Below, piece after piece: positions 1-9,196 of a stretch of 64,000 nt of DNA. Positions within the stretch are counted from its first letter, which is position 1. Each line of letters opens with the position of its first letter. The notes beneath the pieces are model-generated. The model saw nothing but the letters and a program-made list of their open reading frames with translations, ran no database searches and was not told the origin of the DNA. The position numbers and the translations under genes are program-made. Origin of the DNA: an uncultured Alphaproteobacteria bacterium (GTDB taxonomy: Bacteria; Pseudomonadota; Alphaproteobacteria; Rhodobacterales; Rhodobacteraceae); contig CACGWW010000002.1 in assembly GCA_902576905.1 (NCBI GenBank), forward strand, positions 1-64,000. Direction: 5' to 3'.

Positions 1-626
1 AGAAAAATCTCGTAGATTACAAAATTGCGGAGGAGACAATGTCTTCACGTGTTGAAGATATTATTTCAAACCAGAAAACAGAGCTTATCTGGTTTTTAGA
101 GCATAACAACGTTTTCACCCTTGGTACGTCTGCAAAAACGAGCAACTTTAAGAACAAGGTCAATATTCCAATTTATCAAACAAAAAGAGGTGGGCAGACA
201 ACCTATCACGGTCCTGGGCAACGAATTGTCTATCTGATGCTCGATTTGAGAAATGGGAAAAGAGACATAAAACAATTAGTATGGAACATTGAAGAATGGC
301 TTATTTTGGTCCTTAGAGATCTAGGCATTTTAGGTTATAGAATACCTGGAATGGTTGGGGTTTGGGTTAAGGATCCTGGTCGTGTTAATATAGATGGAAC
401 TTATGATAAAAAAATAGCGGCACTGGGACTAAGGGTAAAGAAATGGGTCACATTCCATGGCTTAGCATTAAACGTAAATCCTAACCTTAACTTTTTCACT
501 AACATTGATCCTTGCGGTATATCTGGGAAGGGAGTTACTTCTTTGCATGAATTAGGAATTAAAATAAATATGGCCGATGTAGATAAGGTATTTAAGCAAA
601 CTTTTTCAACAATTTTTACAAAATGA
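1..626 (+). CDS. lipB: Octanoyltransferase LipB, 5' end cut by window edge
   Basis: Transfers octanoyl groups from acyl-ACP to lipoyl-dependent enzymes, the first step of lipoate synthesis in the cytoplasm. The visible part has the family's RGGQTTYHGPGQ block, the DKKIAALG lysine segment, TFHGLALNV, and DPCGISGKGVTS with the catalytic cysteine. The first ATG at 39 is not the true start. The frame is open back to base 3, and those codons read KNLVDYKIAEET, matching the VDY..A...M region that precedes the conserved core in LipB. The gene therefore begins before the window. Family identification is secure; only the exact start is unseen. Confidence 0.95.
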   Translation, partial: KNLVDYKIAEETMSSRVEDIISNQKTELIWFLEHNNVFTLGTSAKTSNFKNKVNIPIYQTKRGGQTTYHGPGQRIVYLMLDLRNGKRDIKQLVWNIEEWLILVLRDLGILGYRIPGMVGVWVKDPGRVNIDGTYDKKIAALGLRVKKWVTFHGLALNVNPNLNFFTNIDPCGISGKGVTSLHELGIKINMADVDKVFKQTFSTIFTK

Positions 627-743
627 GAAATCTTTTACGTGCGTCGAACGGTCTCTAAATTTGGGGTAGAAAAATTAATTTGTATGTACTATATATATAT
701 AGATTAATCGATTTACTGTCAGTACGCTAGGGGGCTTCTTTTA

Positions 744-2390
744 ATGGTTGATGTTACAGATCAAATCTCACACGAACACGAAAAGAAAAATTTCTTCACT
801 CGTTGGTTTATGTCAACAAATCATAAGGATATAGGTATTTTATACATATTTACTGCGGCCCTCTTAGGTTTTATCGCAGTGGCATTTACTGTTTACATGA
901 GACTAGAGCTCATGGAACCAGGGGTTCAGTATATGACTAACGCCGATGGTGAACCAAACGGGCACATGTGGAATGTTTTGATTACTGGCCACGGCGTGTT
1001 AATGATGTTTTTTGTTGTCATTCCAGCTCTCTTTGGTGGGTTTGGTAATTATTTTATGCCGTTAATGATTGGTGCACCTGACATGGCGTTCCCAAGAATG
1101 AACAACTTATCATATTGGTTGTTTGTTGCAGGTTCATCACTCGCCGTATGTAGCTTGTTAGCACCAGGAGGAAATGGGCAGTTAGGATCAGGTGTGGGAT
1201 GGGTATTGTATGCTCCTTTGTCGACCTCAGAGCAGGGAATGTCAATGGACTTAGCAATATTTGCCATACATTTATCTGGAGCCTCGTCGATTCTAAGCGC
1301 TATAAATATGATCACAACATTTTTAAACATGCGTGCACCAGGAATGACACTTCATAAAACACCTCTTTTCCCTTGGTCAATAGTGGTTACAGCTTTTCTT
1401 ATACTTCTGTCTCTACCCGTATTAGCCGGCGCGATCACAATGCTTCTTACCGACAGAAATTTTGGTACCACCTTTTTTGATCCTGCCGGAGGTGGAGATC
1501 CAGTACTTTATCAGCATCTACTATGGTTTTTTGGCCACCCAGAAGTTTACATGATTGTCATTCCCGGGTTTGGAATTGTAAGTCATGTTATTTCAACATT
1601 TTCTAAGAAGCCAGTTTTCGGATATCTACCAATGGTCTATGCAATGATAGCAATTGGTGCCTTGGGTTTCGTTGTTTGGGCCCATCACATGTATACAGTT
1701 GGTATGTCTGTTACGCAACAAGCTTATTTTATGCTAGCAACAATGGTCATAGCGGTTCCTACCGGGATAAAAATTTTTTCATGGATCGCAACAATGTGGG
1801 GAGGATCGGTTGAGTTTAAGACACCTATGTTATGGTCAATAGGGTTTCTATTTCTTTTCACTGTAGGTGGAGTGACAGGTATAGTTTTAAGCCAAGCAGG
1901 AATTGACAGAGCATATCATGATACCTACTATGTCGTAGCTCACTTTCACTATGTTATGTCTCTAGGTGCTGTCTTTTGCATCTTTGCTGGGATATATTAT
2001 TGGATAGGAAAAATGTCTGGTCGTCAATATCCTGAATGGGCTGGGAAACTACACTTCTGGGCCATGTTTATTGGATCAAACATCACATTTTTCCCACAAC
2101 ATTTTCTTGGGAGACAAGGTATGCCGCGACGATATATAGATTATCCAGAGCAATTTGCGTTGTGGAACTATGTATCATCTATCGGGGCTTTTATATCCTT
2201 TGGATCTTTTATATTTTTCTTTGGTATAATCTTTTACACATTAATGTGGGGCAGACGTATAACAGAAGAAGCTTATTGGGGGAAACACGCGGATACATTA
2301 GAGTGGACATTACCAAATCCGCCACCTGAGCACACCTTTGAAACATTACCTACACGAGATATGTGGGAGTCAAAGTCAACTAGCCACTAG
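744..2390 (+). CDS. ctaD: Cytochrome c oxidase subunit I (aa3-type haem-copper oxidase)
   Basis: Catalytic, proton-pumping subunit of the terminal oxidase in the inner membrane, 548 aa with about 12 membrane helices. Visible ligands are His83 and His400 (low-spin haem), His265, His314 and His315 (CuB) and His402 (high-spin haem). HPEVY at 265-269 provides the His-Tyr pair and the D-channel glutamate. Asp113 (APDMAFPR) and Lys343 (PTGIKIFSW) mark the D and K channels, so this is an A1-type enzyme. The start follows an AGGGGG ribosome site. No subunit II or III genes are nearby, so the operon is split from the rest of the oxidase. The 117 bp upstream is very AT-rich. Confidence 0.97.
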   Translation: MVDVTDQISHEHEKKNFFTRWFMSTNHKDIGILYIFTAALLGFIAVAFTVYMRLELMEPGVQYMTNADGEPNGHMWNVLITGHGVLMMFFVVIPALFGGFGNYFMPLMIGAPDMAFPRMNNLSYWLFVAGSSLAVCSLLAPGGNGQLGSGVGWVLYAPLSTSEQGMSMDLAIFAIHLSGASSILSAINMITTFLNMRAPGMTLHKTPLFPWSIVVTAFLILLSLPVLAGAITMLLTDRNFGTTFFDPAGGGDPVLYQHLLWFFGHPEVYMIVIPGFGIVSHVISTFSKKPVFGYLPMVYAMIAIGALGFVVWAHHMYTVGMSVTQQAYFMLATMVIAVPTGIKIFSWIATMWGGSVEFKTPMLWSIGFLFLFTVGGVTGIVLSQAGIDRAYHDTYYVVAHFHYVMSLGAVFCIFAGIYYWIGKMSGRQYPEWAGKLHFWAMFIGSNITFFPQHFLGRQGMPRRYIDYPEQFALWNYVSSIGAFISFGSFIFFFGIIFYTLMWGRRITEEAYWGKHADTLEWTLPNPPPEHTFETLPTRDMWESKSTSH

Positions 2391-2401
2391 TTAGGGTTAC
2401 T

Positions 2402-2905
2402 ATGTTGAAAATATTGGATAATTGGGGTGATGCAAGTGAGGTACCATCCATAAAGATACGTTTGGCACCCAATAGATCCCTAGATTCACACGGAACTAAA
2501 GTGGTTTTTGCCGTAATAGCATTTGGTTTTTTGCTTCCTATAATACCGTTTATTGGCAGCCCAATAGGAACAACACTAACGATTTTCTCAGGTTTGACAT
2601 TCTATCTTTTTTTAACTCTACTTCAAAAAAACTTTCAACAGGGTAGTACTTTCGAAGAGATCTTAATTTCAAAAAATAAAATCATGGTGGTGCACCAAGA
2701 AAAAAATAAAGAGCAAATGACTTGGGAGTGTAATCCTTATTGGACTAAGGTACATCTCCACATCAACAACCCAAAATTAAAAAATTACTTAACCTTGGCC
2801 GGAAAGGGGAAGCATATTGAATTAGGAGCATTTTTGAGCCCAGATGAACGCCTTGAGCTGCGAGATAAAATTCAAAATGCTCTAGCTAAAGCCAATAGTA
2901 CATGA
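2402..2905 (+). CDS. DUF2244 family membrane protein
   Basis: 167-residue protein of the DUF2244 type, function unknown. Two membrane segments lie at about residues 33-50 and 54-74. A soluble C-terminal part ends in a predicted helix containing LSPDERLELRDKI, a sequence typical of the family. It starts 11 bp after ctaD stops, so co-transcription with the oxidase subunit is likely. Family assignment is from the two-helix layout and the C-terminal motif; no role in oxidase assembly can be claimed from sequence alone. Confidence 0.7.
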   Translation: MLKILDNWGDASEVPSIKIRLAPNRSLDSHGTKVVFAVIAFGFLLPIIPFIGSPIGTTLTIFSGLTFYLFLTLLQKNFQQGSTFEEILISKNKIMVVHQEKNKEQMTWECNPYWTKVHLHINNPKLKNYLTLAGKGKHIELGAFLSPDERLELRDKIQNALAKANST

Positions 2906-2938
2906 TATATCAAAAGCAATTGATATTCTTGAAGTCAC

Positions 2939-3721
2939 ATGAAAATAATTGCTAATGAAACCTCTGGATTACAGTTCAAGCGTTTTGCATTACTTGGTAT
3001 GTCCGGACTGGGAAAGACATTTATCTCTCGTAAACTAGTGAACAAAGACAGATGGTCACACTATTCAGTGGATTATGAGATAGGTAAGCTCCTTTTTAAA
3101 AACCAGCATAAAAAATTACTTGATGGGTTTGAAATAGATAATCTTACAAATCTATCTAATTTTCTTGGCAAACCTGGCTCTCGGTCAAAGGGAGGAATAT
3201 TATTTTCAGAATATTTAAAACGTCAGCAACTTCATCGCGATGCAGAAATTAAGGCAACGCTCAATGCGAGTTTACTAGTAGAACGCTCACCAGAGTTGTC
3301 GCACTTTATGTGTGATACATCTGGTTCTATTTGTGAACTGGTAAATCCTCAAGACGAAAATGATAAAATACTATCATCGTTGTCCAAAAACTTTCTTATA
3401 ATCTGTCTGGAAGCACCTGACACTATGTACCAAGTATTAATTGACAGATTTTTAGCTAAACCTAAACCAATGTATTATGAAGAAAATTTCTTACACTCTT
3501 TGTGGAAAAGTTTTAGAGCTGATACTTCGACTACTTGTAATGAAATAAATCCTGACGACTTCATGATTTATGGATTTAAAGCACTTATTAAGAGAAGAAA
3601 AGCGATATTTGATACTATCTCTAAAAATTGGGGTATATCATTAAACTTCGAGCAATTACGTAACGTAAAATGTGCAGCCGATTTAATAGGGGCTATAGAA
3701 AGCGCGATCCGAGTAAAATAA
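2939..3721 (+). CDS. P-loop ATPase of unknown function
   Basis: 260 aa with a clear Walker A motif, GMSGLGKT, at residues 20-27, close to the N-terminus as in kinase-like P-loop proteins. I see no clear Walker B and do not recognise a characterised family. The rest is mostly soluble and charged, with no signal peptide or membrane helix. It sits 33 bp after the DUF2244 gene and 10 bp before metA, all on one strand. A shikimate-kinase-like fold is one possibility, but the substrate-binding signatures of AroK are not visible. Confidence 0.55.
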   Translation: MKIIANETSGLQFKRFALLGMSGLGKTFISRKLVNKDRWSHYSVDYEIGKLLFKNQHKKLLDGFEIDNLTNLSNFLGKPGSRSKGGILFSEYLKRQQLHRDAEIKATLNASLLVERSPELSHFMCDTSGSICELVNPQDENDKILSSLSKNFLIICLEAPDTMYQVLIDRFLAKPKPMYYEENFLHSLWKSFRADTSTTCNEINPDDFMIYGFKALIKRRKAIFDTISKNWGISLNFEQLRNVKCAADLIGAIESAIRVK

Positions 3722-3731
3722 AGGGCCAATA

Positions 3732-4652
3732 ATGCCGATAAAAATTCCTAAAAATTTACCAGCCTTCGATATTCTTCGAAACGAAGGTGTTATGGTAATG
3801 TCTAGTCAATTAGCGGAAAAGCAAGATATTCGCCCTCTACAGATAATATTACTTAACTTAATGCCAGAAAAAATTAAAACGGAGACTCAATTTGCGCGAC
3901 TCATCGGAGCAACACCCCTTCAAATAGAGTTTACGCTATTAAGAGTATCATCACATGTTTCAAAAAATACGTCTAAAGAGCACCTTGAAAATTTCTATAA
4001 GACTTTTGATAATGTGCGTGATAACAAATATGACGGACTAATTATCACAGGTGCGCCAATAGAGCACCTTCCATTTGAAGCAGTCGATTATTGGGGAGAA
4101 TTTAAAGATATTTTAGATTGGGCAAAAGAATCTGTACACTCTGTATTTGGTGTTTGTTGGGGAGCGATGGCTATGCTTAATTATTATTACAGTATAGAAA
4201 AACTGATGCTCCAAAGAAAAGCTTTAGGACTATTTAGGCATAAAAATAGAAAAGTTAACTCCCATTTTTTGAGAGGTTTTTCAGACGATTTGATTGTGCC
4301 TGTCAGTCGCTGGACAGAAATATCTAGAGGTGAGATAGTTGAGAAAAAAAATCTAGAAATACTTTTGGATTCTGATGAAGTTGGACCTTGTCTTATAGAA
4401 GATAAGGAAAAAAACTTTTTATTTTTACTTAATCATTTGGAATATGACAGCAATACTCTTAATGATGAATATTTAAGAGATAAAAATACTGAAAATAAAT
4501 ACCAGGTTCCCAAAAACTATTTTCCTGATGATGACCCAAAACAAGATCCGATAAATAGGTGGCGCAGTCATGCACATCTTTTATACGGTAACTGGATAAA
4601 CGAGATCTATCAGACAACTCCTTTTGAGATAGAAAAGATTGGCTTGAAATAA
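3732..4652 (+). CDS. metA: Homoserine O-acyltransferase MetA (predicted acetyl-CoA type)
   Basis: Acylates homoserine in the first dedicated step of methionine synthesis. 306 aa, full length for the MetA (glutamine-amidotransferase-like) family. The catalytic Cys142 lies in GVCWGAMAM, and His235 and Glu237 lie in LNHLEYD, at the same numbers as in the E. coli enzyme. Residue 111 is Glu (ITGAPIEHL), whereas E. coli has Gly111. In this family Glu111 is the known determinant of acetyl-CoA use, so I predict homoserine O-acetyltransferase despite the usual succinyltransferase label. The start is 10 bp after the ATPase gene. Confidence 0.95.
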   Translation: MPIKIPKNLPAFDILRNEGVMVMSSQLAEKQDIRPLQIILLNLMPEKIKTETQFARLIGATPLQIEFTLLRVSSHVSKNTSKEHLENFYKTFDNVRDNKYDGLIITGAPIEHLPFEAVDYWGEFKDILDWAKESVHSVFGVCWGAMAMLNYYYSIEKLMLQRKALGLFRHKNRKVNSHFLRGFSDDLIVPVSRWTEISRGEIVEKKNLEILLDSDEVGPCLIEDKEKNFLFLLNHLEYDSNTLNDEYLRDKNTENKYQVPKNYFPDDDPKQDPINRWRSHAHLLYGNWINEIYQTTPFEIEKIGLK

Positions 4653-4678
4653 CCATAAATTTAAGGTTATTCTAAGCT

Positions 4679-5485
4679 ATGCGACACTCTTTGCCTCAAA
4701 ATCCACAATTTTATGTTACGGCCCCCCAAGATTGTCCTTATTTAGATAATCAGGTTGAAAGAAAGCTGTTCACAGCTTTATATGGAAGTAATTCTAGACG
4801 CCTAAATAATTCTCTGTCAAAACAAGGGTTTAGACGATCACAAAATGTTTTATATAGACCTTCTTGTGCAAACTGCAGCGCTTGTATGTCAGCAAGAATT
4901 TCAAGTAGAGAGTTCAAACCTTCAAAGTCGCAAAAGAGAATACTTTTAAAAAACTCAGATGTTGTAAGAGTTGTAAATCCGGCACTGGCAACCGATGCCC
5001 AATATAATCTTTTCAAAAAGTATATAACCGCAAGACATCCCAATGGAGGAATGTCAGATATGGATGCTAACGACTTTACTGCAATGATTGAAGAAACAAA
5101 TGTTGAATCCAAGTTGATTGAATACTACGCAAAAAAAAATGGAGAGTTAGAACTTATTAGTTTTTCATTAGTTGATATTTTGGATGATGGTATCTCTATG
5201 GTCTATTCAGTATTTAACCCCGATTTCAAAGAGAGAAGCCTTGGTACTTATATGATTCTAGATCATAATAATCTGACGTTAGTGATGGATCTCAAATATG
5301 TTTACTTAGGATATTGGGTTCAGGGAAGTTCTAAAATGGACTATAAAAAACGCTTTAGTTCTCTTGAAGTTTTTACAAACGACAAATGGGTCTGTGTTAG
5401 CAAATCAAAAATCACTAACATTAATACCTACAAACTCGATCAACAGAAACATGGTATGCCAATCTATCTACCATCTGAAGACTAG
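4679..5485 (+). CDS. bpt: Aminoacyl-tRNA--protein transferase (Ate/Bpt family)
   Basis: 268 aa. Attaches an amino acid, leucine in characterised Bpt enzymes, to N-terminal acidic residues of proteins, creating an N-degron for ClpS/ClpAP. The N-terminal cysteine cluster SCANCSACMSARI and the C-terminal GYWVQGSSKMDYKKRF are family signatures. It starts 26 bp after metA without a strong Shine-Dalgarno; a weak 7-bp hairpin spans the metA stop (4648-4671). It ends 5 bp before the stop of the convergent TRAP gene. Whether the amino acid is leucine or arginine cannot be told from sequence. Confidence 0.9.
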   Translation: MRHSLPQNPQFYVTAPQDCPYLDNQVERKLFTALYGSNSRRLNNSLSKQGFRRSQNVLYRPSCANCSACMSARISSREFKPSKSQKRILLKNSDVVRVVNPALATDAQYNLFKKYITARHPNGGMSDMDANDFTAMIEETNVESKLIEYYAKKNGELELISFSLVDILDDGISMVYSVFNPDFKERSLGTYMILDHNNLTLVMDLKYVYLGYWVQGSSKMDYKKRFSSLEVFTNDKWVCVSKSKITNINTYKLDQQKHGMPIYLPSED

Positions 5486-5490
5486 TGGAT

Positions 5491-8151
5491 TTAAAAATTA
5501 AGTGATAAATCTCTGTGGTTCGCATTACAACGGGCTAGATATAACGCTAGATCTTTGTTGAATCTATCCTGGGCTCTTATACCTAAAGATCCCTTTGTCT
5601 TTTCTAGATATGTATTCAAACTTTCTTCCAGAGGTTCTTTAGATGCAGTTACCCATTCGTTCAGATCCGTTATTACTATTAAAGCGGCATCGAGGTTCTT
5701 ATTTACTTTTTCTTCCTTAACATTCTTTTTCTTTAACTCTCTTATTGCTTTTGATAGCTTGCTTTTGAAATCACTTGTTCCATCTACCTGACCCACTTTC
5801 TTTGAAAAATCATTAAATATTTTTAATTTTTCCTCCTTTGGTAAGTCAGCACTTTTTTGAAGGATTGTTTTATATTCGGCCTTCAATTGTGATATTTCCT
5901 TATTTGAAGCAAGAACTAATGATAGTTCTCTGACGGCCTTGAAAGAGTTTTCGCCCGCTCGCCTATACATGTTTCTTTGCTTCTGCTCCTCCTTCATGAG
6001 ACTTTTGAATTCTCCATAGATTTGATCCCAGTTCTCTGGCTTCTGCTGATTTATTTCGTTAATCTCTTTTTCAACTTGTTTTATCTCACTCTCAAATTCT
6101 TCTACTGCAGCATCATTTTTTAAAGTTTTTTGAAGAACTTGTTCCTTCTTAAGCTCCTTTATTTCACTCTTTTTCTGATTTATTCGGCTTTCCAATCTCC
6201 TGACCTTATTCAAAATTGGTCGATATTCTATTGCTTCTTTTTCAATGATACTTTCTTGTTCTATAGCGTTTTTCAAAGAAACTATAGCAGCTTCGGCATC
6301 CCCTACAGCGTTAGTCAAATTAGCCTTTACTTTCTTTGGTAGCATACTCATATCAACCCCACCAAGTTCTTTAACCGCATCTTGTACAAAGTTGTCATCA
6401 GCAAAAAGGACATTTGCACTATATTGCTCAATACAATATTGGAGCCGTGGATTTTTTGGAGGTGGTGAGTTTTCCGATAGGAAACTAGTTCTGTTTGGAA
6501 GATAATTTACCAGAGCAGGATAATAGCCAACTATAAAAAGAGCAAGTATTTGGAGCATTATAAATGGCACTACGCCTCTATACATTTGCACTGTTTTGAC
6601 AATAGCTGGCGCAACCCCTCTTAAATAAAATAGTGCAAACCCGAAGGGTGGTGTAAGAAACGATGTTTGTATATTTAGACCTATCATCACGCCAAGCCAT
6701 ACCGCGGTTATATTGGCAGATGGATCAGCTAACAGTATAGGCGCTACTATCGGAACTACGACAACAGCAATTTCAATAAAATCGAGGAAAAATCCTAGAA
6801 TAAAAATAACAGCCATAACAATTATAAATTTCGCCCAGAATCCTCCTGGCAATGAGTTCAAGAATTCGCGCACAAGATCCTCTCCCCCAAATGCTCTGAA
6901 GGCGGCCGTAAGAACGGCAGCTCCCAAAAGAATAATAAATACGAGTGAGGTGGTTTTTGCTGTCTCTAACATTACGTCATTCAAAGTACCCTCGATCTTA
7001 TAGAGCCTGAGAGAACTCCAGACAAGCGATACAATAAACAAAGTAGCTCCTATAATACCGATGAATATTCCCGTCAAATCTCTTCCATCCTGAATGAGTA
7101 AAATATTCATATCAAAGTTAGATAGGGCAAATGCCATTATTAGAATAGAAATCAACAAAATAATGGCAGGCAAATATGCAGTGTAATCTTGTTTTGGGTT
7201 CAACCTATAACCGGCCATCACTAGAGCACCTGCCGCGCCGATGGCTCCAGCCTGATTAACAGTTGCTATTCCAGTAATGATTGATCCCAACACTAAGACA
7301 ATAAGTGTAAGTGGTGGTATTAAAATAAAGCCAACCCTAAACCAGAAGCTAGCATCCATTTTTCCGTTATATGGAACGGATGGGGCTAAACGCGGAAAGA
7401 ACAGAGCCAAAATAAGAATAAATACCATGTATAACAACACCAAAACAACTCCAGGCACAAATGCACCTAAAAACATTTCCCCAGCACTTGTTGAAGTTAC
7501 ATCCATTACTGAGGGCATGGAAAGATCTCCCGTTGCCTCTTTATGCAAGGACTTTCTTATAGAGCTCGCCTGATCCGCAGCAGAGCCGAGTTGATCAGCT
7601 AAAATTATAAGTACAATTGAAGGTGGGATGATCTGTCCTAACGTTCCGGATGCCGCAATTGTTCCAGTAGCAAGTGCTGGAGAGTACTTGTTGCGTAACA
7701 TAACAGGCAGAGAAATTAAGCCCATCGCTACGACTGTTGCTCCCACAATCCCTGTTGTAGCAGCTAATAGAGCTCCAACAAATACAACAGATATCCCTAG
7801 CCCTCCTGGCACTGGGCCAAAGAGATTAGCCATTGTAACCAATAAATCTTCCGCGATCTTAGACTTTTGAAGCATTATTCCCATAAATATAAATAAGGGA
7901 ATCGCAATCAAAGTATCTCTTTCCACATCCCAATAGACGAACCTCAGATTGGTAACTCCTGCTGACAGCCATTGGTAGGGACTACCGCTATGGAAATAAG
8001 CGGCTGAGTCGCTCTCAATCAAATAACCAAATAAAGCAGCCAACACTATAGAAAAAATTGCCGCCCCCGGCAGTGAAAATGCCACTGGATAGCCAGATCC
8101 TAACGCAAAAGCCATGGTTAAAAATAAAACGGCCAGAAAAAATAGTTCCAT
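5491..8151 (-). CDS. TRAP transporter large permease (DctM-like) with long coiled-coil C-terminal tail
   Basis: 886 aa. Residues 1 to about 550 form the multi-helix DctM domain of a tripartite ATP-independent periplasmic transporter, with large-subunit features such as GTLGQIIPPSIVLIIL. The size and inserts resemble the long mannitol/chloroaromatic-type large subunits. Residues ~551-886 are an additional soluble, Lys/Glu-rich region with several predicted coiled-coil stretches and no membrane helix. A typical DctM is about 430 aa. The ATG directly abuts the TAA of the small-subunit gene, giving translational coupling. The substrate is unknown; organic acids are usual for TRAP systems. Confidence 0.9.
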   Translation of the reverse strand: MELFFLAVLFLTMAFALGSGYPVAFSLPGAAIFSIVLAALFGYLIESDSAAYFHSGSPYQWLSAGVTNLRFVYWDVERDTLIAIPLFIFMGIMLQKSKIAEDLLVTMANLFGPVPGGLGISVVFVGALLAATTGIVGATVVAMGLISLPVMLRNKYSPALATGTIAASGTLGQIIPPSIVLIILADQLGSAADQASSIRKSLHKEATGDLSMPSVMDVTSTSAGEMFLGAFVPGVVLVLLYMVFILILALFFPRLAPSVPYNGKMDASFWFRVGFILIPPLTLIVLVLGSIITGIATVNQAGAIGAAGALVMAGYRLNPKQDYTAYLPAIILLISILIMAFALSNFDMNILLIQDGRDLTGIFIGIIGATLFIVSLVWSSLRLYKIEGTLNDVMLETAKTTSLVFIILLGAAVLTAAFRAFGGEDLVREFLNSLPGGFWAKFIIVMAVIFILGFFLDFIEIAVVVVPIVAPILLADPSANITAVWLGVMIGLNIQTSFLTPPFGFALFYLRGVAPAIVKTVQMYRGVVPFIMLQILALFIVGYYPALVNYLPNRTSFLSENSPPPKNPRLQYCIEQYSANVLFADDNFVQDAVKELGGVDMSMLPKKVKANLTNAVGDAEAAIVSLKNAIEQESIIEKEAIEYRPILNKVRRLESRINQKKSEIKELKKEQVLQKTLKNDAAVEEFESEIKQVEKEINEINQQKPENWDQIYGEFKSLMKEEQKQRNMYRRAGENSFKAVRELSLVLASNKEISQLKAEYKTILQKSADLPKEEKLKIFNDFSKKVGQVDGTSDFKSKLSKAIRELKKKNVKEEKVNKNLDAALIVITDLNEWVTASKEPLEESLNTYLEKTKGSLGIRAQDRFNKDLALYLARCNANHRDLSLNF

Positions 8152-9138
8152 TTAGTGACCTAACTGTATTGATGTGTCGCGTTTCCCTGGTTCTCCATTT
8201 ATGTCAGCAATGCTGTCAAAAAATTGGACTATAAATTGTACCATCATTGTAACACCGAATATTCCTAAAAACATGGCCATCTGATATTTTATAAACATTC
8301 CGTTTATGCCTTGGTTCGTAATCTCGAACACTAATAAGGGGGAATTTATAATTGATGTCTTTCCGTTAAATCCAATAAGTACAATTACAACCATAGTCAC
8401 AACGCCCAGTATGTATGAACCCCACGCATTCACATATGCTTTTACTTTTTCACTAAGACCTGCATATACTACGTCCACTCTAACATGACCCTCATCGTAT
8501 AAAGTATAGGCAGACGCGAATAAAAATAGTGCCGCATACCAGTATCTGACTAAATCTGCCATAAAAGACTGTTCGTACGAAAAAAGATACCTAGAGATAA
8601 CGATCACAAGCTCAGCGAATACAATTAAGAGGGCCAACCACGTCCATCCCAATGTCTTTGAGAAGTTAGCGACGATAAAACCTAAAACTATCAGAGGAAC
8701 GTGTATATAAGGACCTACGACATTTCCGAGCCCCAATGCTCTGGACGTGGTTTCACCAACAAGCAATTTTAACACATCTATAGATCTCAACAACGCCAGA
8801 AAAAAGTCGATACAGCCTATGAACAAAACTGCAAAGAAGCATCCTCTCAAAAAGTATACATTAAACCCATGCAATTTTTTTGCTTGGTCTCTGTAACTCT
8901 CGTTGACTGAACTATTTACATACCACATTCCCAAAGCAATGAAAGCAATATAGATAAATAAGGTGATGCTACCAGTGTAGCTAAATCCTGTGAACAAGGA
9001 TGATAATCTCTCAAAACCAAAATAGATGTTAAGAAAGTTGTTAATTAAGAATGCAACCAACAAAGAAACAGTAGTCCATCCTAGGTATCTCTTCCATACC
9101 CTATCTACTGCTTGTCCGTTCATAGCACTATCAGTCAT
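8152..9138 (-). CDS. TRAP transporter small permease (DctQ-like), enlarged
   Basis: 328 aa membrane protein between the binding-protein and large-permease genes of one operon. A typical DctQ has about 160-220 aa and four helices. This one has extra hydrophobic segments in its N-terminal half, and the C-terminal half carries the recognisable DctQ core (DEGHVRVDVVYAGLS, then AWGSYILGVVTM). Such enlarged small subunits usually pair with long DctM proteins, as here. The stop codon abuts the downstream start. Family call rests on position and the core motif. Confidence 0.82.
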   Translation of the reverse strand: MTDSAMNGQAVDRVWKRYLGWTTVSLLVAFLINNFLNIYFGFERLSSLFTGFSYTGSITLFIYIAFIALGMWYVNSSVNESYRDQAKKLHGFNVYFLRGCFFAVLFIGCIDFFLALLRSIDVLKLLVGETTSRALGLGNVVGPYIHVPLIVLGFIVANFSKTLGWTWLALLIVFAELVIVISRYLFSYEQSFMADLVRYWYAALFLFASAYTLYDEGHVRVDVVYAGLSEKVKAYVNAWGSYILGVVTMVVIVLIGFNGKTSIINSPLLVFEITNQGINGMFIKYQMAMFLGIFGVTMMVQFIVQFFDSIADINGEPGKRDTSIQLGH

Positions 9139-9154
9139 AAATTATTCCGTTTAG

Positions 9155-9183
9155 TGGTTGGCGAGCACAAAGCGCGCCAACCA
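9155..9183 (-). promoter_or_regulatory. Intercistronic stem-loop between TRAP binding protein and permease genes
   Basis: Perfect 9-bp inverted repeat: TGGTTGGCG (9155-9163) pairs with CGCCAACCA (9175-9183), with an 11-nt loop. It lies after the binding-protein stop and before the DctQ start. No T-run follows on the transcribed strand, so it is more likely an mRNA-stabilising or attenuating hairpin than a full terminator. This would fit higher expression of the binding protein than of the permease. Confidence 0.65.
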
Positions 9184-9196
9184 ACAATAATACGTC

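Noticed and set aside
1049-1330. Minus-strand 93-codon frame inside ctaD
   Set aside because: Antisense shadow of a strongly conserved oxidase gene, with no ribosome site or recognisable domain.
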